From Sulfitobacter sp. OXR-159 (GTDB lineage Bacteria > Pseudomonadota > Alphaproteobacteria > Rhodobacterales > Rhodobacteraceae), in contig NZ_CP139707.1 of the NCBI RefSeq assembly GCF_034377145.1, forward strand, positions 753,001 through 817,000: 64,000 nt of DNA. Direction: 5' to 3'. The position numbers and the translations under genes were made by a program. Below are positions 23,281 through 33,415 of the stretch, piece after piece (position 1 is the first letter of the stretch; each line of letters begins with the position of its first letter). The notes beneath the pieces are model-generated. The model was given only the letters and a program-made list of their open reading frames with translations. It searched no databases and was not told the origin of the DNA.

Positions 23281-25702
23281 AGGTGCCGCGCGGTTTGGCC
23301 CGCAGGGTCGGGTCCGCGACCGTGGGGTCTTCGGGCCACGGGTGGCGGGGATAGCGCCCGCGCATGTCTTTTCGCACATCGCCGTAGGAACTTGCCCAAA
23401 ATCCGGGGATGTCCATCGTGACCTGCACCGGGCGCTGAGCGGGGGACAGCAGGGTGACCTGCAATGGCTGCCCGCCGACCGTTGGATGCCGGGTAACGCC
23501 GAACATCTCTTGCAGGCGCAGGGCGATGCCGGGGGTCTCACCGCTGTAGTCGATCGCCACGCGCCGCCCCAATGGGGTTTCGAAATGCGCGGGCGCGTTG
23601 CGGTCCAACTCTTGCTGTTGCTCCCACGTCAGCCGCGCCTTGAGCGCCGGGGTGATGTCGAACGCTTTCCAATCGCCAGTGCTGCGCACACCGGCCAGAT
23701 GCGGCAGCAGCCAGTCGTCCAGCGTGTCCATCAGATGCGCTTCGCTGAAATCGGGGAAGGGCGCGGGCATCAACCGGGCGCGGGCCAGAAACAGCGCCGC
23801 CGCCTTGCCGGGGTTCAGCCCCAATTGCCGCACACCGTCAAGCATCGCGACCGCCACCGCATCCGCGGGCGCATCGGGCCATGTGCGGTCTTCGAGTACC
23901 AGCGCACCGAACACCTCCTGCCGCCGGGTCAGCACACGCCCCTCGCGGCGCGACCAGATGCAGACCTCCTGCCAATGGATTTGGTCGGCAAAAGTGCTGC
24001 GCAACTCAGCGTCCGAGATCAGCGCCGCCTGCCGGATACGCGCCTCTCGCGGGTCGCCGTCAAGGTCGGTGGCCACCAGCAATCGCGTGCCTGCCATCGG
24101 GTCGGCCGCGGGCAGGATCGCGCCCTTGCCGCCCGATAGGACATAGCGCGGCGCCTCGCCCTTGCGGCGCAGCCCAACGCGGTCTGGATAGGCAAGGGCC
24201 GCCAGCACGCCCAGTCCGTCCGGTCCGTCGCCCTTTGTCATCCGGCCCAGCCGCTTGGCCTCGGCCTTGATCCGCGCCAGTGTCGGGGCATGGGGCGGGG
24301 TGGCGCTGCGCTTTCCGTCCAATGCATCCATCCTGAGCGACAGGTCCACCGGCGCGCCGCGCATCGGGTCACGCTCTGCCAAAAGTGCGGCCAGCAGCGG
24401 CGCACGCGGCCCGCCGCGGGCCACCATATGCGCCAGACGGGGGTGCAGGGGCAGCTTGGACAATTTGCGGCCATGGTCGGTGATGCGGCCCGTGTCGTTC
24501 AACGCGCCGAGCATCCGCAAAACCGCCTTCGCTTCGGCCAAACGGCCCGGATGGGGCGGGGTGACAAAGCTTAATTCTTCGGCCTGCGCGCCCCAAAGCG
24601 CCAGTTCCAGCGCGAAGCCGGTGAGGTCCCCCGCCTCAATCTCGGCTGGGGGGAAGGCGGCGAGCGCGCCTTCTTCGCCGCGCGTCCAGAGCTTGTAGGC
24701 CACACCCGCTTCGACCCGTCCGGCACGGCCCGCGCGTTGGGTGGCCTCGGCGCGGTTCACACGTTCGGTCACCAGCCGCGACATGCCAGAGGCCGGGTCG
24801 AACAGCGCGCGGCGCGAGCGGCCAGCGTCGACGACGATGCGAATGCCTTCGATGGTGAGCGAGGTTTCCGCGATGGAGGTCGCCAGCACGACCTTCCGCC
24901 CCGACCGCACAGGCGCGATGGCGGCCTGCTGCGCTTTGAATTCCAGCGCGCCGAAGAGCGGGGCCAAGGTGCAATCCGGCGGCAGCGCAGGACGCAACAG
25001 CGCCTCGACCCGCTTGATTTCACCTTCGCCCGGCAAGAAGACCAGCGCCGATCCGGGGGCTTCGGCGAGCGCCGTCAGCGTCAGGTCGGCCACCGCATTC
25101 TCAAGCCGTTGCTTGCCCATCGGCTTGTCGAGCCAGCGCGGCACCACCTCAAAACTGCGGCCCTCGGAGGTGACGATGGGGGCTTCCATCAACTCTGCCA
25201 CCGGGGCGGCATCAAGTGTGGCGGACATGGCGACGAGAAGCAGATCGTCCCGCAAGGCACCCGCGACTTCGAGGCAAAGCGCGAGGCCAAGATCGGCGTT
25301 GAGGGAGCGTTCGTGGAACTCGTCAAAGATCACCGCGCCGATGCCGGGCAGATCGGGGTTGTCTTGTAACATGCGGGTCAAGATTCCCTCGGTGACGACT
25401 TCGATGCGGGTATTTTTCGACACCGCCGAAGCGCCGCGCACGCGAAAACCGACCGTCTGGCCGGTCTCTTCGCCAAGGCTTTCCGCCATACGCGCAGCAG
25501 CGGCGCGGGCGGCGAGGCGGCGCGGCTCCAGCATCAGGATGCGACCCTTGGTCAGGCGAGCGTCGAGCATCGCCAGCGGCACGCGGGTCGTCTTGCCCGC
25601 ACCGGGGGGCGCTTGCAGCACCACGCGGCCCGTGTCGCGCAGGGCGGCGATCACGTCAGGCAGAACGGCGTCGATGGGCAGGGCGAAATCAGCGTTGGAC
25701 AT
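23279..25702 (-). CDS. hrpB: ATP-dependent helicase HrpB
   Basis: An 807-residue DEAH-box helicase. Motif I is [20 protein letters not shown] at about 28-47, motif [18 protein letters not shown], motif III SATLD, and the C-terminal helicase domain has [24 protein letters not shown] and [14 protein letters not shown]. The end has the HrpB-specific domain with PRHPWPEDP. Its cellular role in bacteria is not well defined; RNA or nucleic-acid remodelling is assumed. ATG 25702 starts the family-like N-terminus [20 protein letters not shown]; the ribosome site is weak. It is divergent from meaB with about 80 bases between. Confidence 0.92.
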   Translation of the reverse strand: MSNADFALPIDAVLPDVIAALRDTGRVVLQAPPGAGKTTRVPLAMLDARLTKGRILMLEPRRLAARAAAARMAESLGEETGQTVGFRVRGASAVSKNTRIEVVTEGILTRMLQDNPDLPGIGAVIFDEFHERSLNADLGLALCLEVAGALRDDLLLVAMSATLDAAPVAELMEAPIVTSEGRSFEVVPRWLDKPMGKQRLENAVADLTLTALAEAPGSALVFLPGEGEIKRVEALLRPALPPDCTLAPLFGALEFKAQQAAIAPVRSGRKVVLATSIAETSLTIEGIRIVVDAGRSRRALFDPASGMSRLVTERVNRAEATQRAGRAGRVEAGVAYKLWTRGEEGALAAFPPAEIEAGDLTGFALELALWGAQAEELSFVTPPHPGRLAEAKAVLRMLGALNDTGRITDHGRKLSKLPLHPRLAHMVARGGPRAPLLAALLAERDPMRGAPVDLSLRMDALDGKRSATPPHAPTLARIKAEAKRLGRMTKGDGPDGLGVLAALAYPDRVGLRRKGEAPRYVLSGGKGAILPAADPMAGTRLLVATDLDGDPREARIRQAALISDAELRSTFADQIHWQEVCIWSRREGRVLTRRQEVFGALVLEDRTWPDAPADAVAVAMLDGVRQLGLNPGKAAALFLARARLMPAPFPDFSEAHLMDTLDDWLLPHLAGVRSTGDWKAFDITPALKARLTWEQQQELDRNAPAHFETPLGRRVAIDYSGETPGIALRLQEMFGVTRHPTVGGQPLQVTLLSPAQRPVQVTMDIPGFWASSYGDVRKDMRGRYPRHPWPEDPTVADPTLRAKPRGT

Positions 25703-25782
25703 GGCGCGGTTATCGGGCAAAGCCGCCGCCGCGCCAAGGGTGGGGATGGACAATTCCGCGCCACCCCCGCAAAAGTTGGCCC

Positions 25783-26757
25783 ATGGATATCGACGATCTG
25801 GCCAAGGGCATCATAGCAGGCGAGCGCCGCGCGCTGGCGCGGGCGATCACGCTGGTGGAATCGGGCCGTGCGGATCACCGTGCGGCGGCGGCGGACCTGC
25901 TGGCGAAGCTGCCGACCGACCGGCAGGCGCTGCGCATCGGGCTCTCAGGCACGCCGGGGGTGGGCAAATCCACCTTCATCGAAAGCTTTGGCATGACGCT
26001 GACGGGGCAGGGCAAGCGCGTGGCGGTGCTGGCGGTGGACCCCAGTTCGGCGCGCACTGGCGGGTCGATCTTGGGTGACAAGACGCGGATGGACCGGCTC
26101 AGCCGTGAGCCGCGCGCTTTCATTCGGCCGTCGCCCAGCCAGACGCATTTGGGCGGCGTCGCGCGCCGTTCGCGCGAAGCGGTGCGGCTTTGCGAGGCGG
26201 CGGGTTTCGACGTGGTGCTGATCGAGACTGTGGGCGTTGGCCAGTCCGAGACGGTGGTGGCCGAGATGTCGGACGCATTCGTTTTGCTGCTGGCCCCAGC
26301 GGGCGGGGATGAGTTGCAGGGCGTGAAACGCGGCATTATGGAGATTGCCGATCTGATCGTGATCAACAAGGCAGATGGTGATCTGAAGTCCACCGCCGCG
26401 CGCACCCGGGCCGACTACGCCGGTGCCCTGCGCCTGCTGCGTAAACGCCCGCAAGACCCAGAAGGCTTTCCCCGCGCCACGGCGGTTTCGGCGTTGGAGG
26501 AAAACGGGCTGGACGAGACTTGGGCCGCGCTGCAGGAGTTAATCGAATGGCGGCGCGCAAATGGTTTTTGGGACCGAACCCGCGCCGCACAGGCGCGCTA
26601 TTGGTTCGAGCAGGATGTGAAGCACCGACTTTTGGCGCAGTTGGAGACACCACAGGCGAAGGACGATCTGGCACGGCTCAGTGACGCCGTGGCCGAGGGC
26701 GCGCGCGATCCGGCAGAGGCGGCGGCTGAGTTCGTCCGCCGCCTGCGGGCCGATTAG
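25783..26757 (+). CDS. meaB: MeaB/ArgK-family GTPase, methylmalonyl-CoA mutase chaperone
   Basis: A 324-residue G3E-type GTPase that loads and protects the cobalamin cofactor of methylmalonyl-CoA mutase. The P-loop is [19 protein letters not shown] at about 51-69, then [22 protein letters not shown], the switch [15 protein letters not shown] stretch and NKADGD as base recognition. The mutase gene is not in the window. Its stop overlaps that of the convergent PACE gene by four bases. Confidence 0.93.
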   Translation: MDIDDLAKGIIAGERRALARAITLVESGRADHRAAAADLLAKLPTDRQALRIGLSGTPGVGKSTFIESFGMTLTGQGKRVAVLAVDPSSARTGGSILGDKTRMDRLSREPRAFIRPSPSQTHLGGVARRSREAVRLCEAAGFDVVLIETVGVGQSETVVAEMSDAFVLLLAPAGGDELQGVKRGIMEIADLIVINKADGDLKSTAARTRADYAGALRLLRKRPQDPEGFPRATAVSALEENGLDETWAALQELIEWRRANGFWDRTRAAQARYWFEQDVKHRLLAQLETPQAKDDLARLSDAVAEGARDPAEAAAEFVRRLRAD

Positions 26758-27182
26758 GACGGGCGGACAGGCTCCGGCACCGGGAAGATCACGTCGTAGA
26801 CCCAGTTAAAGACGAAGGCGTAGATCAGGTAGAACAGCGCAAAGCTCACGTCGATCAGGAAGGCCTCCATCAGCGAGATGCTCAGGTACCACGCGATGAA
26901 GGGCATCAGCACAAATAGCAGGCCGATCTCGAAGGTCACGGCGTGAAGCACCCGGATCGGCACCGTCTTACGCACCGTGCCGCGCAGGCGGCGCAGCGCG
27001 TGGTCGAACCCAAGGTTGTAAAGGTAGTTCCACCCCGTCGCGATGCTGGCGCTGACGATGGTGACGACGCCAATCTCATGCAGTGGCTTGTCAAACAGCC
27101 AAGCGCCCATGGGCGTGACGATCAACAGGGCGAGAACTTCAAAGCTGATGGCGTGGCGGATGCGGTCTGCAGTACTGCGCAT
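26754..27182 (-). CDS. PACE-family multidrug efflux protein
   Basis: A 142-residue membrane protein made of two repeated units, each with two membrane segments. [24 protein letters not shown] and [24 protein letters not shown] are the two parallel halves, and [18 protein letters not shown] and [10 protein letters not shown] the matching second helices. This is the bacterial transmembrane pair pattern of the proteobacterial antimicrobial compound efflux (PACE) family, which includes the chlorhexidine exporter AceI. It is transcribed alone and ends convergent with meaB. Confidence 0.88.
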   Translation of the reverse strand: MRSTADRIRHAISFEVLALLIVTPMGAWLFDKPLHEIGVVTIVSASIATGWNYLYNLGFDHALRRLRGTVRKTVPIRVLHAVTFEIGLLFVLMPFIAWYLSISLMEAFLIDVSFALFYLIYAFVFNWVYDVIFPVPEPVRPS

Positions 27183-27289
27183 GGGGGCGGTCCCGGTATT
27201 GGTCGGGTCGTCCCGAGTGGCTGCCCAAATGGGGGAGGTCGTCCTCGCTTGGGCTTAATATGGCGATTGGCCCGCAGGGTGCAAGAGGG

Positions 27290-28234
27290 TCAGCGCCCCG
27301 CCTTGGGGTGGGCATTGTTATAGACTTCCATCAGCCGCGCGGTATCCACGGCAGTATAGGCCTGCGTGGTCGACAGCGACGCATGGCCCAGCAGTTCCTG
27401 AATCGCGCGCAGATCACCGCCCGCGTCGAGCAGATGCGTGGCAAAGCTGTGGCGCATGGCATGGGGGGTGGCCGTCGCCGGAAGGCCCAGTTGCATCCGC
27501 GCATCGGCCATCACCTGCGCCACGGCCCGCGCGCCCAAAACGCCGCCGCGAATGGCACGAAACAGCGGGGACTGCGGCTCTTGCGGGTAGGGGCAGAGGG
27601 CGAGGTAATCTTCGACGGCAGCACGGGCGGCGGGCAAGACCGGTACAACCCGTTCCTTACCGCCTTTGCCGATGATGCGCAGACTATTTGGCAGGGGCGC
27701 ATCGCCACCTTTAAGGGCGAGCGCCTCGGAAATCCGCAAGCCGCAGCCCCACAGCATCGTCAGCACAGCCACATCGCGCGCCGCGACCCATGGGGCGCGT
27801 GCTTGGGTTTCGACGCAGTCGATCAGCGCGCGGGCGGCGTCTTCGGCCAGCGGGCGGGGGAGTTTTTTCTGAAACTTGGGCGACCGGGCAAGCAGAACGG
27901 CGGTGGGCTCGAACCCCTCTCGCTCGGCCAGCCAGCGATAAAAGGCTTTCACCGCCGAAAGCTTGCGCGCCACGGAGCGAGAGCCGACACCGCCGCTGCG
28001 CGTGCTGGCCATCCAAGCGCGCATGTCGCTGATGGTGATTTTCGCCAGCGCGCCAAGGCCTTGGGTGTCGCCCTTATGCAGGGTCATGAAGGTTAAGAAC
28101 TCGGTCACATCGCCCCGATAGGCGATGATCGTATTCTCCGCTGCGTCCTTCAAGGCGCTCTGATGCGCCAGCCACGTTTGCAGCGCGTCCCGCGCGGCGG
28201 GGCTGATCAGTAGCGGATTTGCCTTCTCGCTCAA
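27290..28234 (-). CDS. xerC: tyrosine recombinase XerC
   Basis: A 314-residue site-specific recombinase that with XerD resolves chromosome dimers at dif. The core-binding domain covers about 1-110; the catalytic domain has Arg in LWGCGLRISEALAL, Lys in GKGGKERVVPVL, His/Arg in PHAMRHSFATHLLDAGG, the second His in LLGHASLSTTQAY and the attacking Tyr in that last motif. It overlaps the upstream DUF484 gene by four bases; this gene pair is common in Proteobacteria. There is nothing phage-like around it. Confidence 0.93.
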   Translation of the reverse strand: MSEKANPLLISPAARDALQTWLAHQSALKDAAENTIIAYRGDVTEFLTFMTLHKGDTQGLGALAKITISDMRAWMASTRSGGVGSRSVARKLSAVKAFYRWLAEREGFEPTAVLLARSPKFQKKLPRPLAEDAARALIDCVETQARAPWVAARDVAVLTMLWGCGLRISEALALKGGDAPLPNSLRIIGKGGKERVVPVLPAARAAVEDYLALCPYPQEPQSPLFRAIRGGVLGARAVAQVMADARMQLGLPATATPHAMRHSFATHLLDAGGDLRAIQELLGHASLSTTQAYTAVDTARLMEVYNNAHPKAGR

Positions 28235-28938
28235 GACAGCCAGCGGCGCATGGTGCGTTCCAACACGCCGGTAAAGAAGGTGAGCAGATCGGTGCCTTGC
28301 TGCGGGCCAAACATATGCGGGTCTTCGGCCCCCATGACCAGAAGGCCGGGCAGGCGGCCTGTGCCGAAATCGAGTTTTAGGCAGGCCTCAGAACGGATCC
28401 AGCCCGCCTTGGTGCCATACAGCGCCTCAGAACCGTCTTGAAGTGCGCGCAGGGTCACCTGACGCACCATGCCGCCGCGCCCTTGAGACAGATAGTCGTC
28501 GATAAAGCCCGGCTCGGCCACGGTCAGCACATCGCCCAAACGCTGCACTGCCGGATCATTGTCGTTCTGGGTCGATTCCAGCACCAGTTTTACCGCGTCG
28601 ACGCGCAGAATGTCGGCAACTTCGCCACCCAGATTGCGCAGAAAGGTCTCAAACTCCACCGGGTCCAGCATTTGCAGGATCGCGCGGTGGATCTGGTTGG
28701 TCCCGGCGAGGTTTTCATAGGCCGCGGCGATGACGCTGCGGTGGGTGTCTTCCAACCGATCAAGCCGGGTTTCCAAACGCTCCATCGCGATGCCGCGCAG
28801 GTCGACGATGTTGCCGCCCATGGCCTTCTCATTCGCTGCAATCAACGCCTGCATCACATCGCTGTCGTCAAGGATGACATCGGGCGCGGAGATGATCGCC
28901 TCGCGCAGGGCGTCGTCGATTTTGGGGCTGCTGCTCAT
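28231..28938 (-). CDS. DUF484 family protein
   Basis: A 235-residue cytoplasmic protein of the DUF484 family with a GAF-like C-terminal part (about 100-235). IISAPDVILDDSDVMQALIAANEK at the N-terminus is the conserved opening, followed by a predicted coiled coil (ERLETRLDRLEDTHRSVIAAA). ATG 28938 is followed by a serine-rich start; a longer frame has no ribosome site. It is always close to xerC in many genomes, but its function is unknown. Confidence 0.83.
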   Translation of the reverse strand: MSSSPKIDDALREAIISAPDVILDDSDVMQALIAANEKAMGGNIVDLRGIAMERLETRLDRLEDTHRSVIAAAYENLAGTNQIHRAILQMLDPVEFETFLRNLGGEVADILRVDAVKLVLESTQNDNDPAVQRLGDVLTVAEPGFIDDYLSQGRGGMVRQVTLRALQDGSEALYGTKAGWIRSEACLKLDFGTGRLPGLLVMGAEDPHMFGPQQGTDLLTFFTGVLERTMRRWLS

Positions 28939-28977
28939 GGGCGTCTCTTTTTGATTTGCGGTGTCATAGCATGGTGG

Positions 28978-29019
28978 GGCGTCAAGATCTGCCCCCAATT
29001 GGTCACGGGTCTTGACGCC
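28978..29019. repeat. inverted repeat in divergent promoter region
   Basis: The perfect 10-base arms GGCGTCAAGA (28978-28987) and TCTTGACGCC (29010-29019) are 22 bases apart. They lie in the 269-base region between the divergent DUF484 and nitrilase-family genes. TTGACG inside the right arm could be a -35 element, so an operator role is possible. The rest of the gap shows no open frame of note. Confidence 0.45.
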
Positions 29020-29207
29020 TGCGGTCTTTGTTGCCGCCTTGCGTCAGGCCGGGATGTAGAACGAAGCCCACGGGAACAAAAGCGGCGCGGGTGTGTTGGC
29101 CCCGGTCGACGCGCGGATTTCAGCCGCAAGGCACGCGCGCCTGATCGAAGCCTGCTGCATACCCCCGGATGCGGCGAAATGGCCCTTGCCGGGAGAGGAA
29201 ATCTTAC

Positions 29208-30128
29208 ATGGAACATGTCTCTGTCGATCTTTGGGCCGCCAACCTTCAGGTCACGCCGGATTCGCTGCAAAGCTGGCTTGCCAGTGTGGAACTGCGTCTG
29301 CAACAAGCCGCCGCGCGCGAGGCGCAGCTTTTGGTGATGCCTGAGTTTTGCTGCGCACAATGGCTGAGCTTTGCCCCGGCGGACCTGCCCGCAGAGCAGC
29401 AACTGGGCTGGCTCGCGCAGACCGCCGCGCTGGCGCTCGACCCGATGCGCCGCATGGTGGAGCAGACAGGCGTCGCCCTGCTGCCCGGCACATTTCCTGT
29501 GGCCTTTCCATCGGTCGACGCGCCCGAGGGGTATCTCAATCAGGCGTGGTTCCTGACGCCGGATGGTGGGATGCAAGTTCAAAACAAACTGAGCCTGACG
29601 CCGCTTGAGGCAAATGGCGCCAGCGGCGTGACCATCGCGGGCACCGGGATCAACCTGTTCGACTGGAACGGGCTGCGCTGTGTCATCGCGATCTGTCTGG
29701 ATGCGGAATATACCGCGCTTTGGTCGAAACTGGGCGAGCTGGACCTTGATCTGGTGATCATCCCCGCCAAGACCGACATGATCACCGGCTACAACCGCGT
29801 GTTTAGCTGTGCACGGGCGCGGGCGATCGAATTGCAAACCGCCGTGTGCTGTGTCGGCGCGGTCGGCGCGCCGTTGACCCCCTGGCAAGAGGATACCGGC
29901 GTGGGCGGGGCGAGCGTCTATCTGCCCTGCGATGTGTCGGTGGCCTTGGACGGGATGCACGCGGCCTTGCCGCCCCAGACGGCGGCGCAGGGCATGGATC
30001 TGGTGTTGCAGGCTCCGGCGATTCCCGTGGGGCAGTGCCGTCGCATCCGCGCAGGCGCGGCCGAGGCCGAGGTGCGCCCCGGCCTGTGGTCGGGCGATCA
30101 CCTGACCGTCGAAGGCAACGCCGCATAG
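29208..30128 (+). CDS. carbon-nitrogen hydrolase (nitrilase superfamily)
   Basis: A 306-residue hydrolase of the nitrilase/amidase superfamily. The catalytic triad is visible: Glu46 in LVMPEFCCAQW, Lys127 in VQNKLSLTP and Cys163 in AICLDAEYTALW. The conserved RARAIELQTAV stretch follows near 205-215. The motif after the catalytic Cys (CLDAEY) differs from true nitrilases (CWE) and suggests an amidase-type activity. GAGAGGAAA precedes ATG 29208. It is a single gene ended by a terminator; substrate unknown. Confidence 0.83.
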   Translation: MEHVSVDLWAANLQVTPDSLQSWLASVELRLQQAAAREAQLLVMPEFCCAQWLSFAPADLPAEQQLGWLAQTAALALDPMRRMVEQTGVALLPGTFPVAFPSVDAPEGYLNQAWFLTPDGGMQVQNKLSLTPLEANGASGVTIAGTGINLFDWNGLRCVIAICLDAEYTALWSKLGELDLDLVIIPAKTDMITGYNRVFSCARARAIELQTAVCCVGAVGAPLTPWQEDTGVGGASVYLPCDVSVALDGMHAALPPQTAAQGMDLVLQAPAIPVGQCRRIRAGAAEAEVRPGLWSGDHLTVEGNAA

Positions 30129-30137
30129 GGCAAAGAA

Positions 30138-30168
30138 AAACCCCCTCCGCCAAGGGCGGAAGGGGTTT
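30138..30168. terminator. bidirectional terminator
   Basis: The 14-base arms AAACCCCCTCCGCC and GGCGGAAGGGGTTT pair with one mismatch around an AAG loop, between the convergent nitrilase-family and transaldolase genes. Confidence 0.8.
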
Positions 30169-30191
30169 GATGTCTTGGCGCGAAGGCCGGA

Positions 30192-30845
30192 TCAGAGGAT
30201 GTTCTGACCGGTCTTTTTCCAATCGGCCATGAACTGCTCCAGACCTTTGTCGGTCAGCGGATGCGCGGCGAGTTTCTTGATCACTTCTGGCGGCGCGGTC
30301 ATCACGTCGGCACCGATGCGCGCGGCTTCCAGCACGTGGTTCGGGCTGCGGATGGAGGCGGCGAGGATCTGTGTCTCAAACCCATAATTGTCATAGACGG
30401 TGCGGATGTCTTGGATCAGCTCCATGCCATCAAGGTTGATGTCGTCCAGACGCCCGATAAAGGGCGAGATGAATGTCGCACCCGCCTTGGCCGCGATCAA
30501 CGCTTGGTTCGCCGAGAAGCAGAGCGTGACGTTCACCATACGGCCTTCGCCGGACAGCACTTTACAGGCTTTCAGCCCGTCCCATGTCAGCGGCAGTTTG
30601 ATGGTGATGTTGTCGGCGATCTCGGCCAGTTTGCGGCCTTCGGCGATCATCGCGTCGGCTTCCAGCGCCACCACTTCGGCAGAGACGGGGCCGTCGACGA
30701 GGTCACAAATCTCTTTGGTGACCTCAAGGATGTTGCGGCCTGATTTCAGGATCAGGGAGGGGTTAGTTGTCACGCCGTCGACCATGCCAAGGTCATTGAG
30801 TTCGGCAATGGCGTCGATCTCGGCGGTATCTACGAAGAATTTCAT
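30192..30845 (-). CDS. tal: transaldolase / fructose-6-phosphate aldolase, small type
   Basis: A 217-residue TalC/FSA-type class I aldolase of the pentose phosphate pathway. [13 protein letters not shown] starts the barrel, [14 protein letters not shown] carries the substrate loop, [15 protein letters not shown] contains the Schiff-base Lys, and [14 protein letters not shown] and [18 protein letters not shown] complete the pattern. Alphaproteobacterial proteins of this size usually act as transaldolases. It is a single gene divergent from priA. Confidence 0.92.
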   Translation of the reverse strand: MKFFVDTAEIDAIAELNDLGMVDGVTTNPSLILKSGRNILEVTKEICDLVDGPVSAEVVALEADAMIAEGRKLAEIADNITIKLPLTWDGLKACKVLSGEGRMVNVTLCFSANQALIAAKAGATFISPFIGRLDDINLDGMELIQDIRTVYDNYGFETQILAASIRSPNHVLEAARIGADVMTAPPEVIKKLAAHPLTDKGLEQFMADWKKTGQNIL

Positions 30846-30967
30846 GGGCTTTCCTTCCGGGTTGGAATGTGATCGCTAACAGGTCAATTGCTTGCCTTGG
30901 CTTTACCGCATGATCTGCGATGCTTAAAGCCTCAATTCCCCCAAGTGACACGGAGCATGCGGCAGAC

Positions 30968-33157
30968 ATGGCTGAATTCTACCATCATGGCGAGTTGCTG
31001 TCGGTGATGACCACCCAGCCTTTGGGCCGCGCGCTGGACTATCGCGCGCCCGAAGGTGGCTGCCATGCGGGGGCGTTTGTCGAGGTGCCATTGGGCCCGC
31101 GCAAGGTGATGGGCGTGGTCTGGGGGCCGGGGGCCGGGGACTATGACATCAACAAGGTGCGCCATGTGATCCGCGTGCTGGACGCCCCGCCGATGCGCGA
31201 TGAGATGCGCGAGTTTTTGCTGCGGTCCGCCGCCTATACGCTGACCCCGCTGCCCGCGATGCTGCGGCTGGCCACGCGTGCGCCGGGCTTGGGCGATCCG
31301 CCGTCGATGCGCAAGATCTACCGCGCGGGCGACGGCGTGCCGACCCGCATGACCGACGCGCGCCAGCGGGTTATGGCGGTGCTGGAAGAATATAGCGATC
31401 TGGCCTTCACGCTGAAGGAGTTGTCGGAGATGGCCGGGGTCACCTCTTCGGTGGTCAAAGGTTTGGTCGATCAAGGTGCCGTGCGCGAAGAGGAAAGCCC
31501 CCGCGATCTGCCGTTTCGGCGGCTGAATCCATCGTTGCCCGGCAAGGCACTGACCGAGGATCAGGCGACAGCGGCGGCGGTTTTGCGCGAAGGGATCAAG
31601 GCAGAGACCTATGGCACGACCCTGCTGCGCGGGGTCACCGGATCGGGCAAGACTGAGGTCTATCTCGAAGCCGTCGCCGCCGCCGTGCAATCCGGGCGGC
31701 AGGCGCTGGTGCTCCTGCCGGAAATCGCGCTGACCGAACAGTTTCTCGACCGGGTCGAGGAGCGCTTTGGCGCGAAGCCTGCCGAATGGCATTCCGGTGT
31801 CACCATGACCGAACGCCGCCGCATCTGGCGCATGGTGGGCGAGGGCAACGCGCAACTGGTGATCGGTGCGCGCTCGGCGCTGTTCCTGCCGTTCCAGAAC
31901 CTCGGGCTGATCGTCGTGGATGAAGAGCATGACACGTCTTACAAACAAGAGGATGGGGTGCTTTATAACGCCCGCGACATGGCGGTGCTGCGCGCGTCAA
32001 TCTGCGGGGCGCAGGTGGTGCTGGCCAGTGCGACGCCCAGTCTTGAGACTTGGGCCAATGCAGAGGCGGGCAAGTATCGGCGGCTGGAACTGACCTCGCG
32101 CTTTGGTCCGGCGGTGATGCCGAAGATGGGCGCGATTGACATGCGGCAGGCGGGTTTGCCGGGGGATAAATGGATCTCGGGCGAGATGAAGCGCGAGGTC
32201 GATGCGCGGCTGGAGCGCGGCGAACAGGCGATGCTGTTCATCAACCGTCGCGGCTATGCGCCGATCACGCTCTGCCGCGCCTGTGGCGAACAGATCGGTT
32301 GCGATCAATGCGATGCGCGGATGGTGGAACATCGGTTTCTGAAACGCCTCGTTTGTCACCAGTGCGGCGAGACCAAGCCCATGCCCGAGGTTTGCCCCTC
32401 TTGCGAGGTCGAAGGCAAGCTCGCCCCCATCGGCCCCGGCGTAGAGCGGCTGGGAGAGGAAGCGGCTGCGCTCTGGCCCGACGCGCGGATCGCGACCCTG
32501 AGTTCGGACATGTACGGCTCGGCGCGGGCGCTGAAGGCCGAGATCGCGGGCATCGCCGAAGGGGCGGCGGACATCATCATCGGCACGCAGCTGGTCGCCA
32601 AGGGGCACAACTTTCCCAAGCTGACGCTGGTGGGGGTGATTGATGCTGATCTCGGACTCACCGGGTCGGACCTGCGGGCAGCGGAGCGGACGTTTCAACT
32701 GATGCGGCAGGTGGCGGGCCGGGCAGGGCGGGCCGAAGCGCCGGGGGCGGCCTTGTTGCAGACCTATCAGCCCGAGCATCCGGTGATCCGGGCGATCTTG
32801 GCGGGCGAGGAGGAGAAGTTCTGGGCCGCCGAGGCGGGCGAGCGACGGCAGGCCGGGGTGCCGCCTTACGGCCGTATGGCAGGGATCATCCTCAGCGGCA
32901 GCGATGCGGCAGCGGTGTTTGATTTGGGCAACCATCTGGCGCGGCATGACGGGCCGTTGCGGGCGGTGGGGGCGCAGGTCTTTGGCCCCGCGCCCGCGCC
33001 GATCGCCCGGGTGCGCGGGCGGCATCGGGTGCGGTTGTTGGTCAAGGCGGATAAGGGCGTGGCGCTGCAGGAGGCGCTGAGCAAGTGGGTTGGTGCGCTG
33101 CGGCTGAAGGGGGATTTGCGGTTGGCCGTGGATATCGATCCGCAGAGTTTTTATTGA
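30968..33157 (+). CDS. priA: primosomal protein N', replication restart helicase
   Basis: A 729-residue DNA helicase that reloads the replication machinery at stalled forks. The N-terminal DNA-binding domain (MAEFYHHGELLSVMTTQPLG) is followed by motif I GVTGSGKTEVYLEAV at about 226-240, DEEHDTSYKQEDG, the zinc-binding Cys cluster (CRACGEQIGCDQC and CHQCGE ... CPSC) at about 434-485, and GTQLVAKGHNFPKLTLVGVIDAD. ATG 30968 matches the family start; an upstream ATG at 30920 would add 16 residues without family similarity. It is divergent from tal. Confidence 0.95.
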   Translation: MAEFYHHGELLSVMTTQPLGRALDYRAPEGGCHAGAFVEVPLGPRKVMGVVWGPGAGDYDINKVRHVIRVLDAPPMRDEMREFLLRSAAYTLTPLPAMLRLATRAPGLGDPPSMRKIYRAGDGVPTRMTDARQRVMAVLEEYSDLAFTLKELSEMAGVTSSVVKGLVDQGAVREEESPRDLPFRRLNPSLPGKALTEDQATAAAVLREGIKAETYGTTLLRGVTGSGKTEVYLEAVAAAVQSGRQALVLLPEIALTEQFLDRVEERFGAKPAEWHSGVTMTERRRIWRMVGEGNAQLVIGARSALFLPFQNLGLIVVDEEHDTSYKQEDGVLYNARDMAVLRASICGAQVVLASATPSLETWANAEAGKYRRLELTSRFGPAVMPKMGAIDMRQAGLPGDKWISGEMKREVDARLERGEQAMLFINRRGYAPITLCRACGEQIGCDQCDARMVEHRFLKRLVCHQCGETKPMPEVCPSCEVEGKLAPIGPGVERLGEEAAALWPDARIATLSSDMYGSARALKAEIAGIAEGAADIIIGTQLVAKGHNFPKLTLVGVIDADLGLTGSDLRAAERTFQLMRQVAGRAGRAEAPGAALLQTYQPEHPVIRAILAGEEEKFWAAEAGERRQAGVPPYGRMAGIILSGSDAAAVFDLGNHLARHDGPLRAVGAQVFGPAPAPIARVRGRHRVRLLVKADKGVALQEALSKWVGALRLKGDLRLAVDIDPQSFY

Positions 33158-33415
33158 GGCTCAAAGGCGGTGGGTTGGAAACGAGGGCCAGCGCCTGCCC
33201 GCGGGTCGGCGATCCAACCGTTTGTCGCTGCCACTTTATGGCTCGACATGATGTGCTTTGGCAATGTCCCACCCAGCCTCACCAAATCGCCTACCCGGGG
33301 GGGGGCAGGCGATGGCCCGGCGCCTGCGGCTTGATTCCGAGCTGGGGGAAGAAAGACGCGTTAGAGCCCCGCCTTTTCTCTCGCCATTCCCAAAACCCCG
33401 GCGTAATAAATTCCC

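Noticed and set aside
27290..28234. Tyrosine recombinase as a sign of an integrated element
   Set aside because: It is the housekeeping XerC next to DUF484; no attachment site repeats, tRNA or phage genes are nearby.
28935..30101. 388-codon minus-strand frame opposite the nitrilase-family gene
   Set aside because: Antisense shadow; the plus-strand protein shows a complete catalytic triad.
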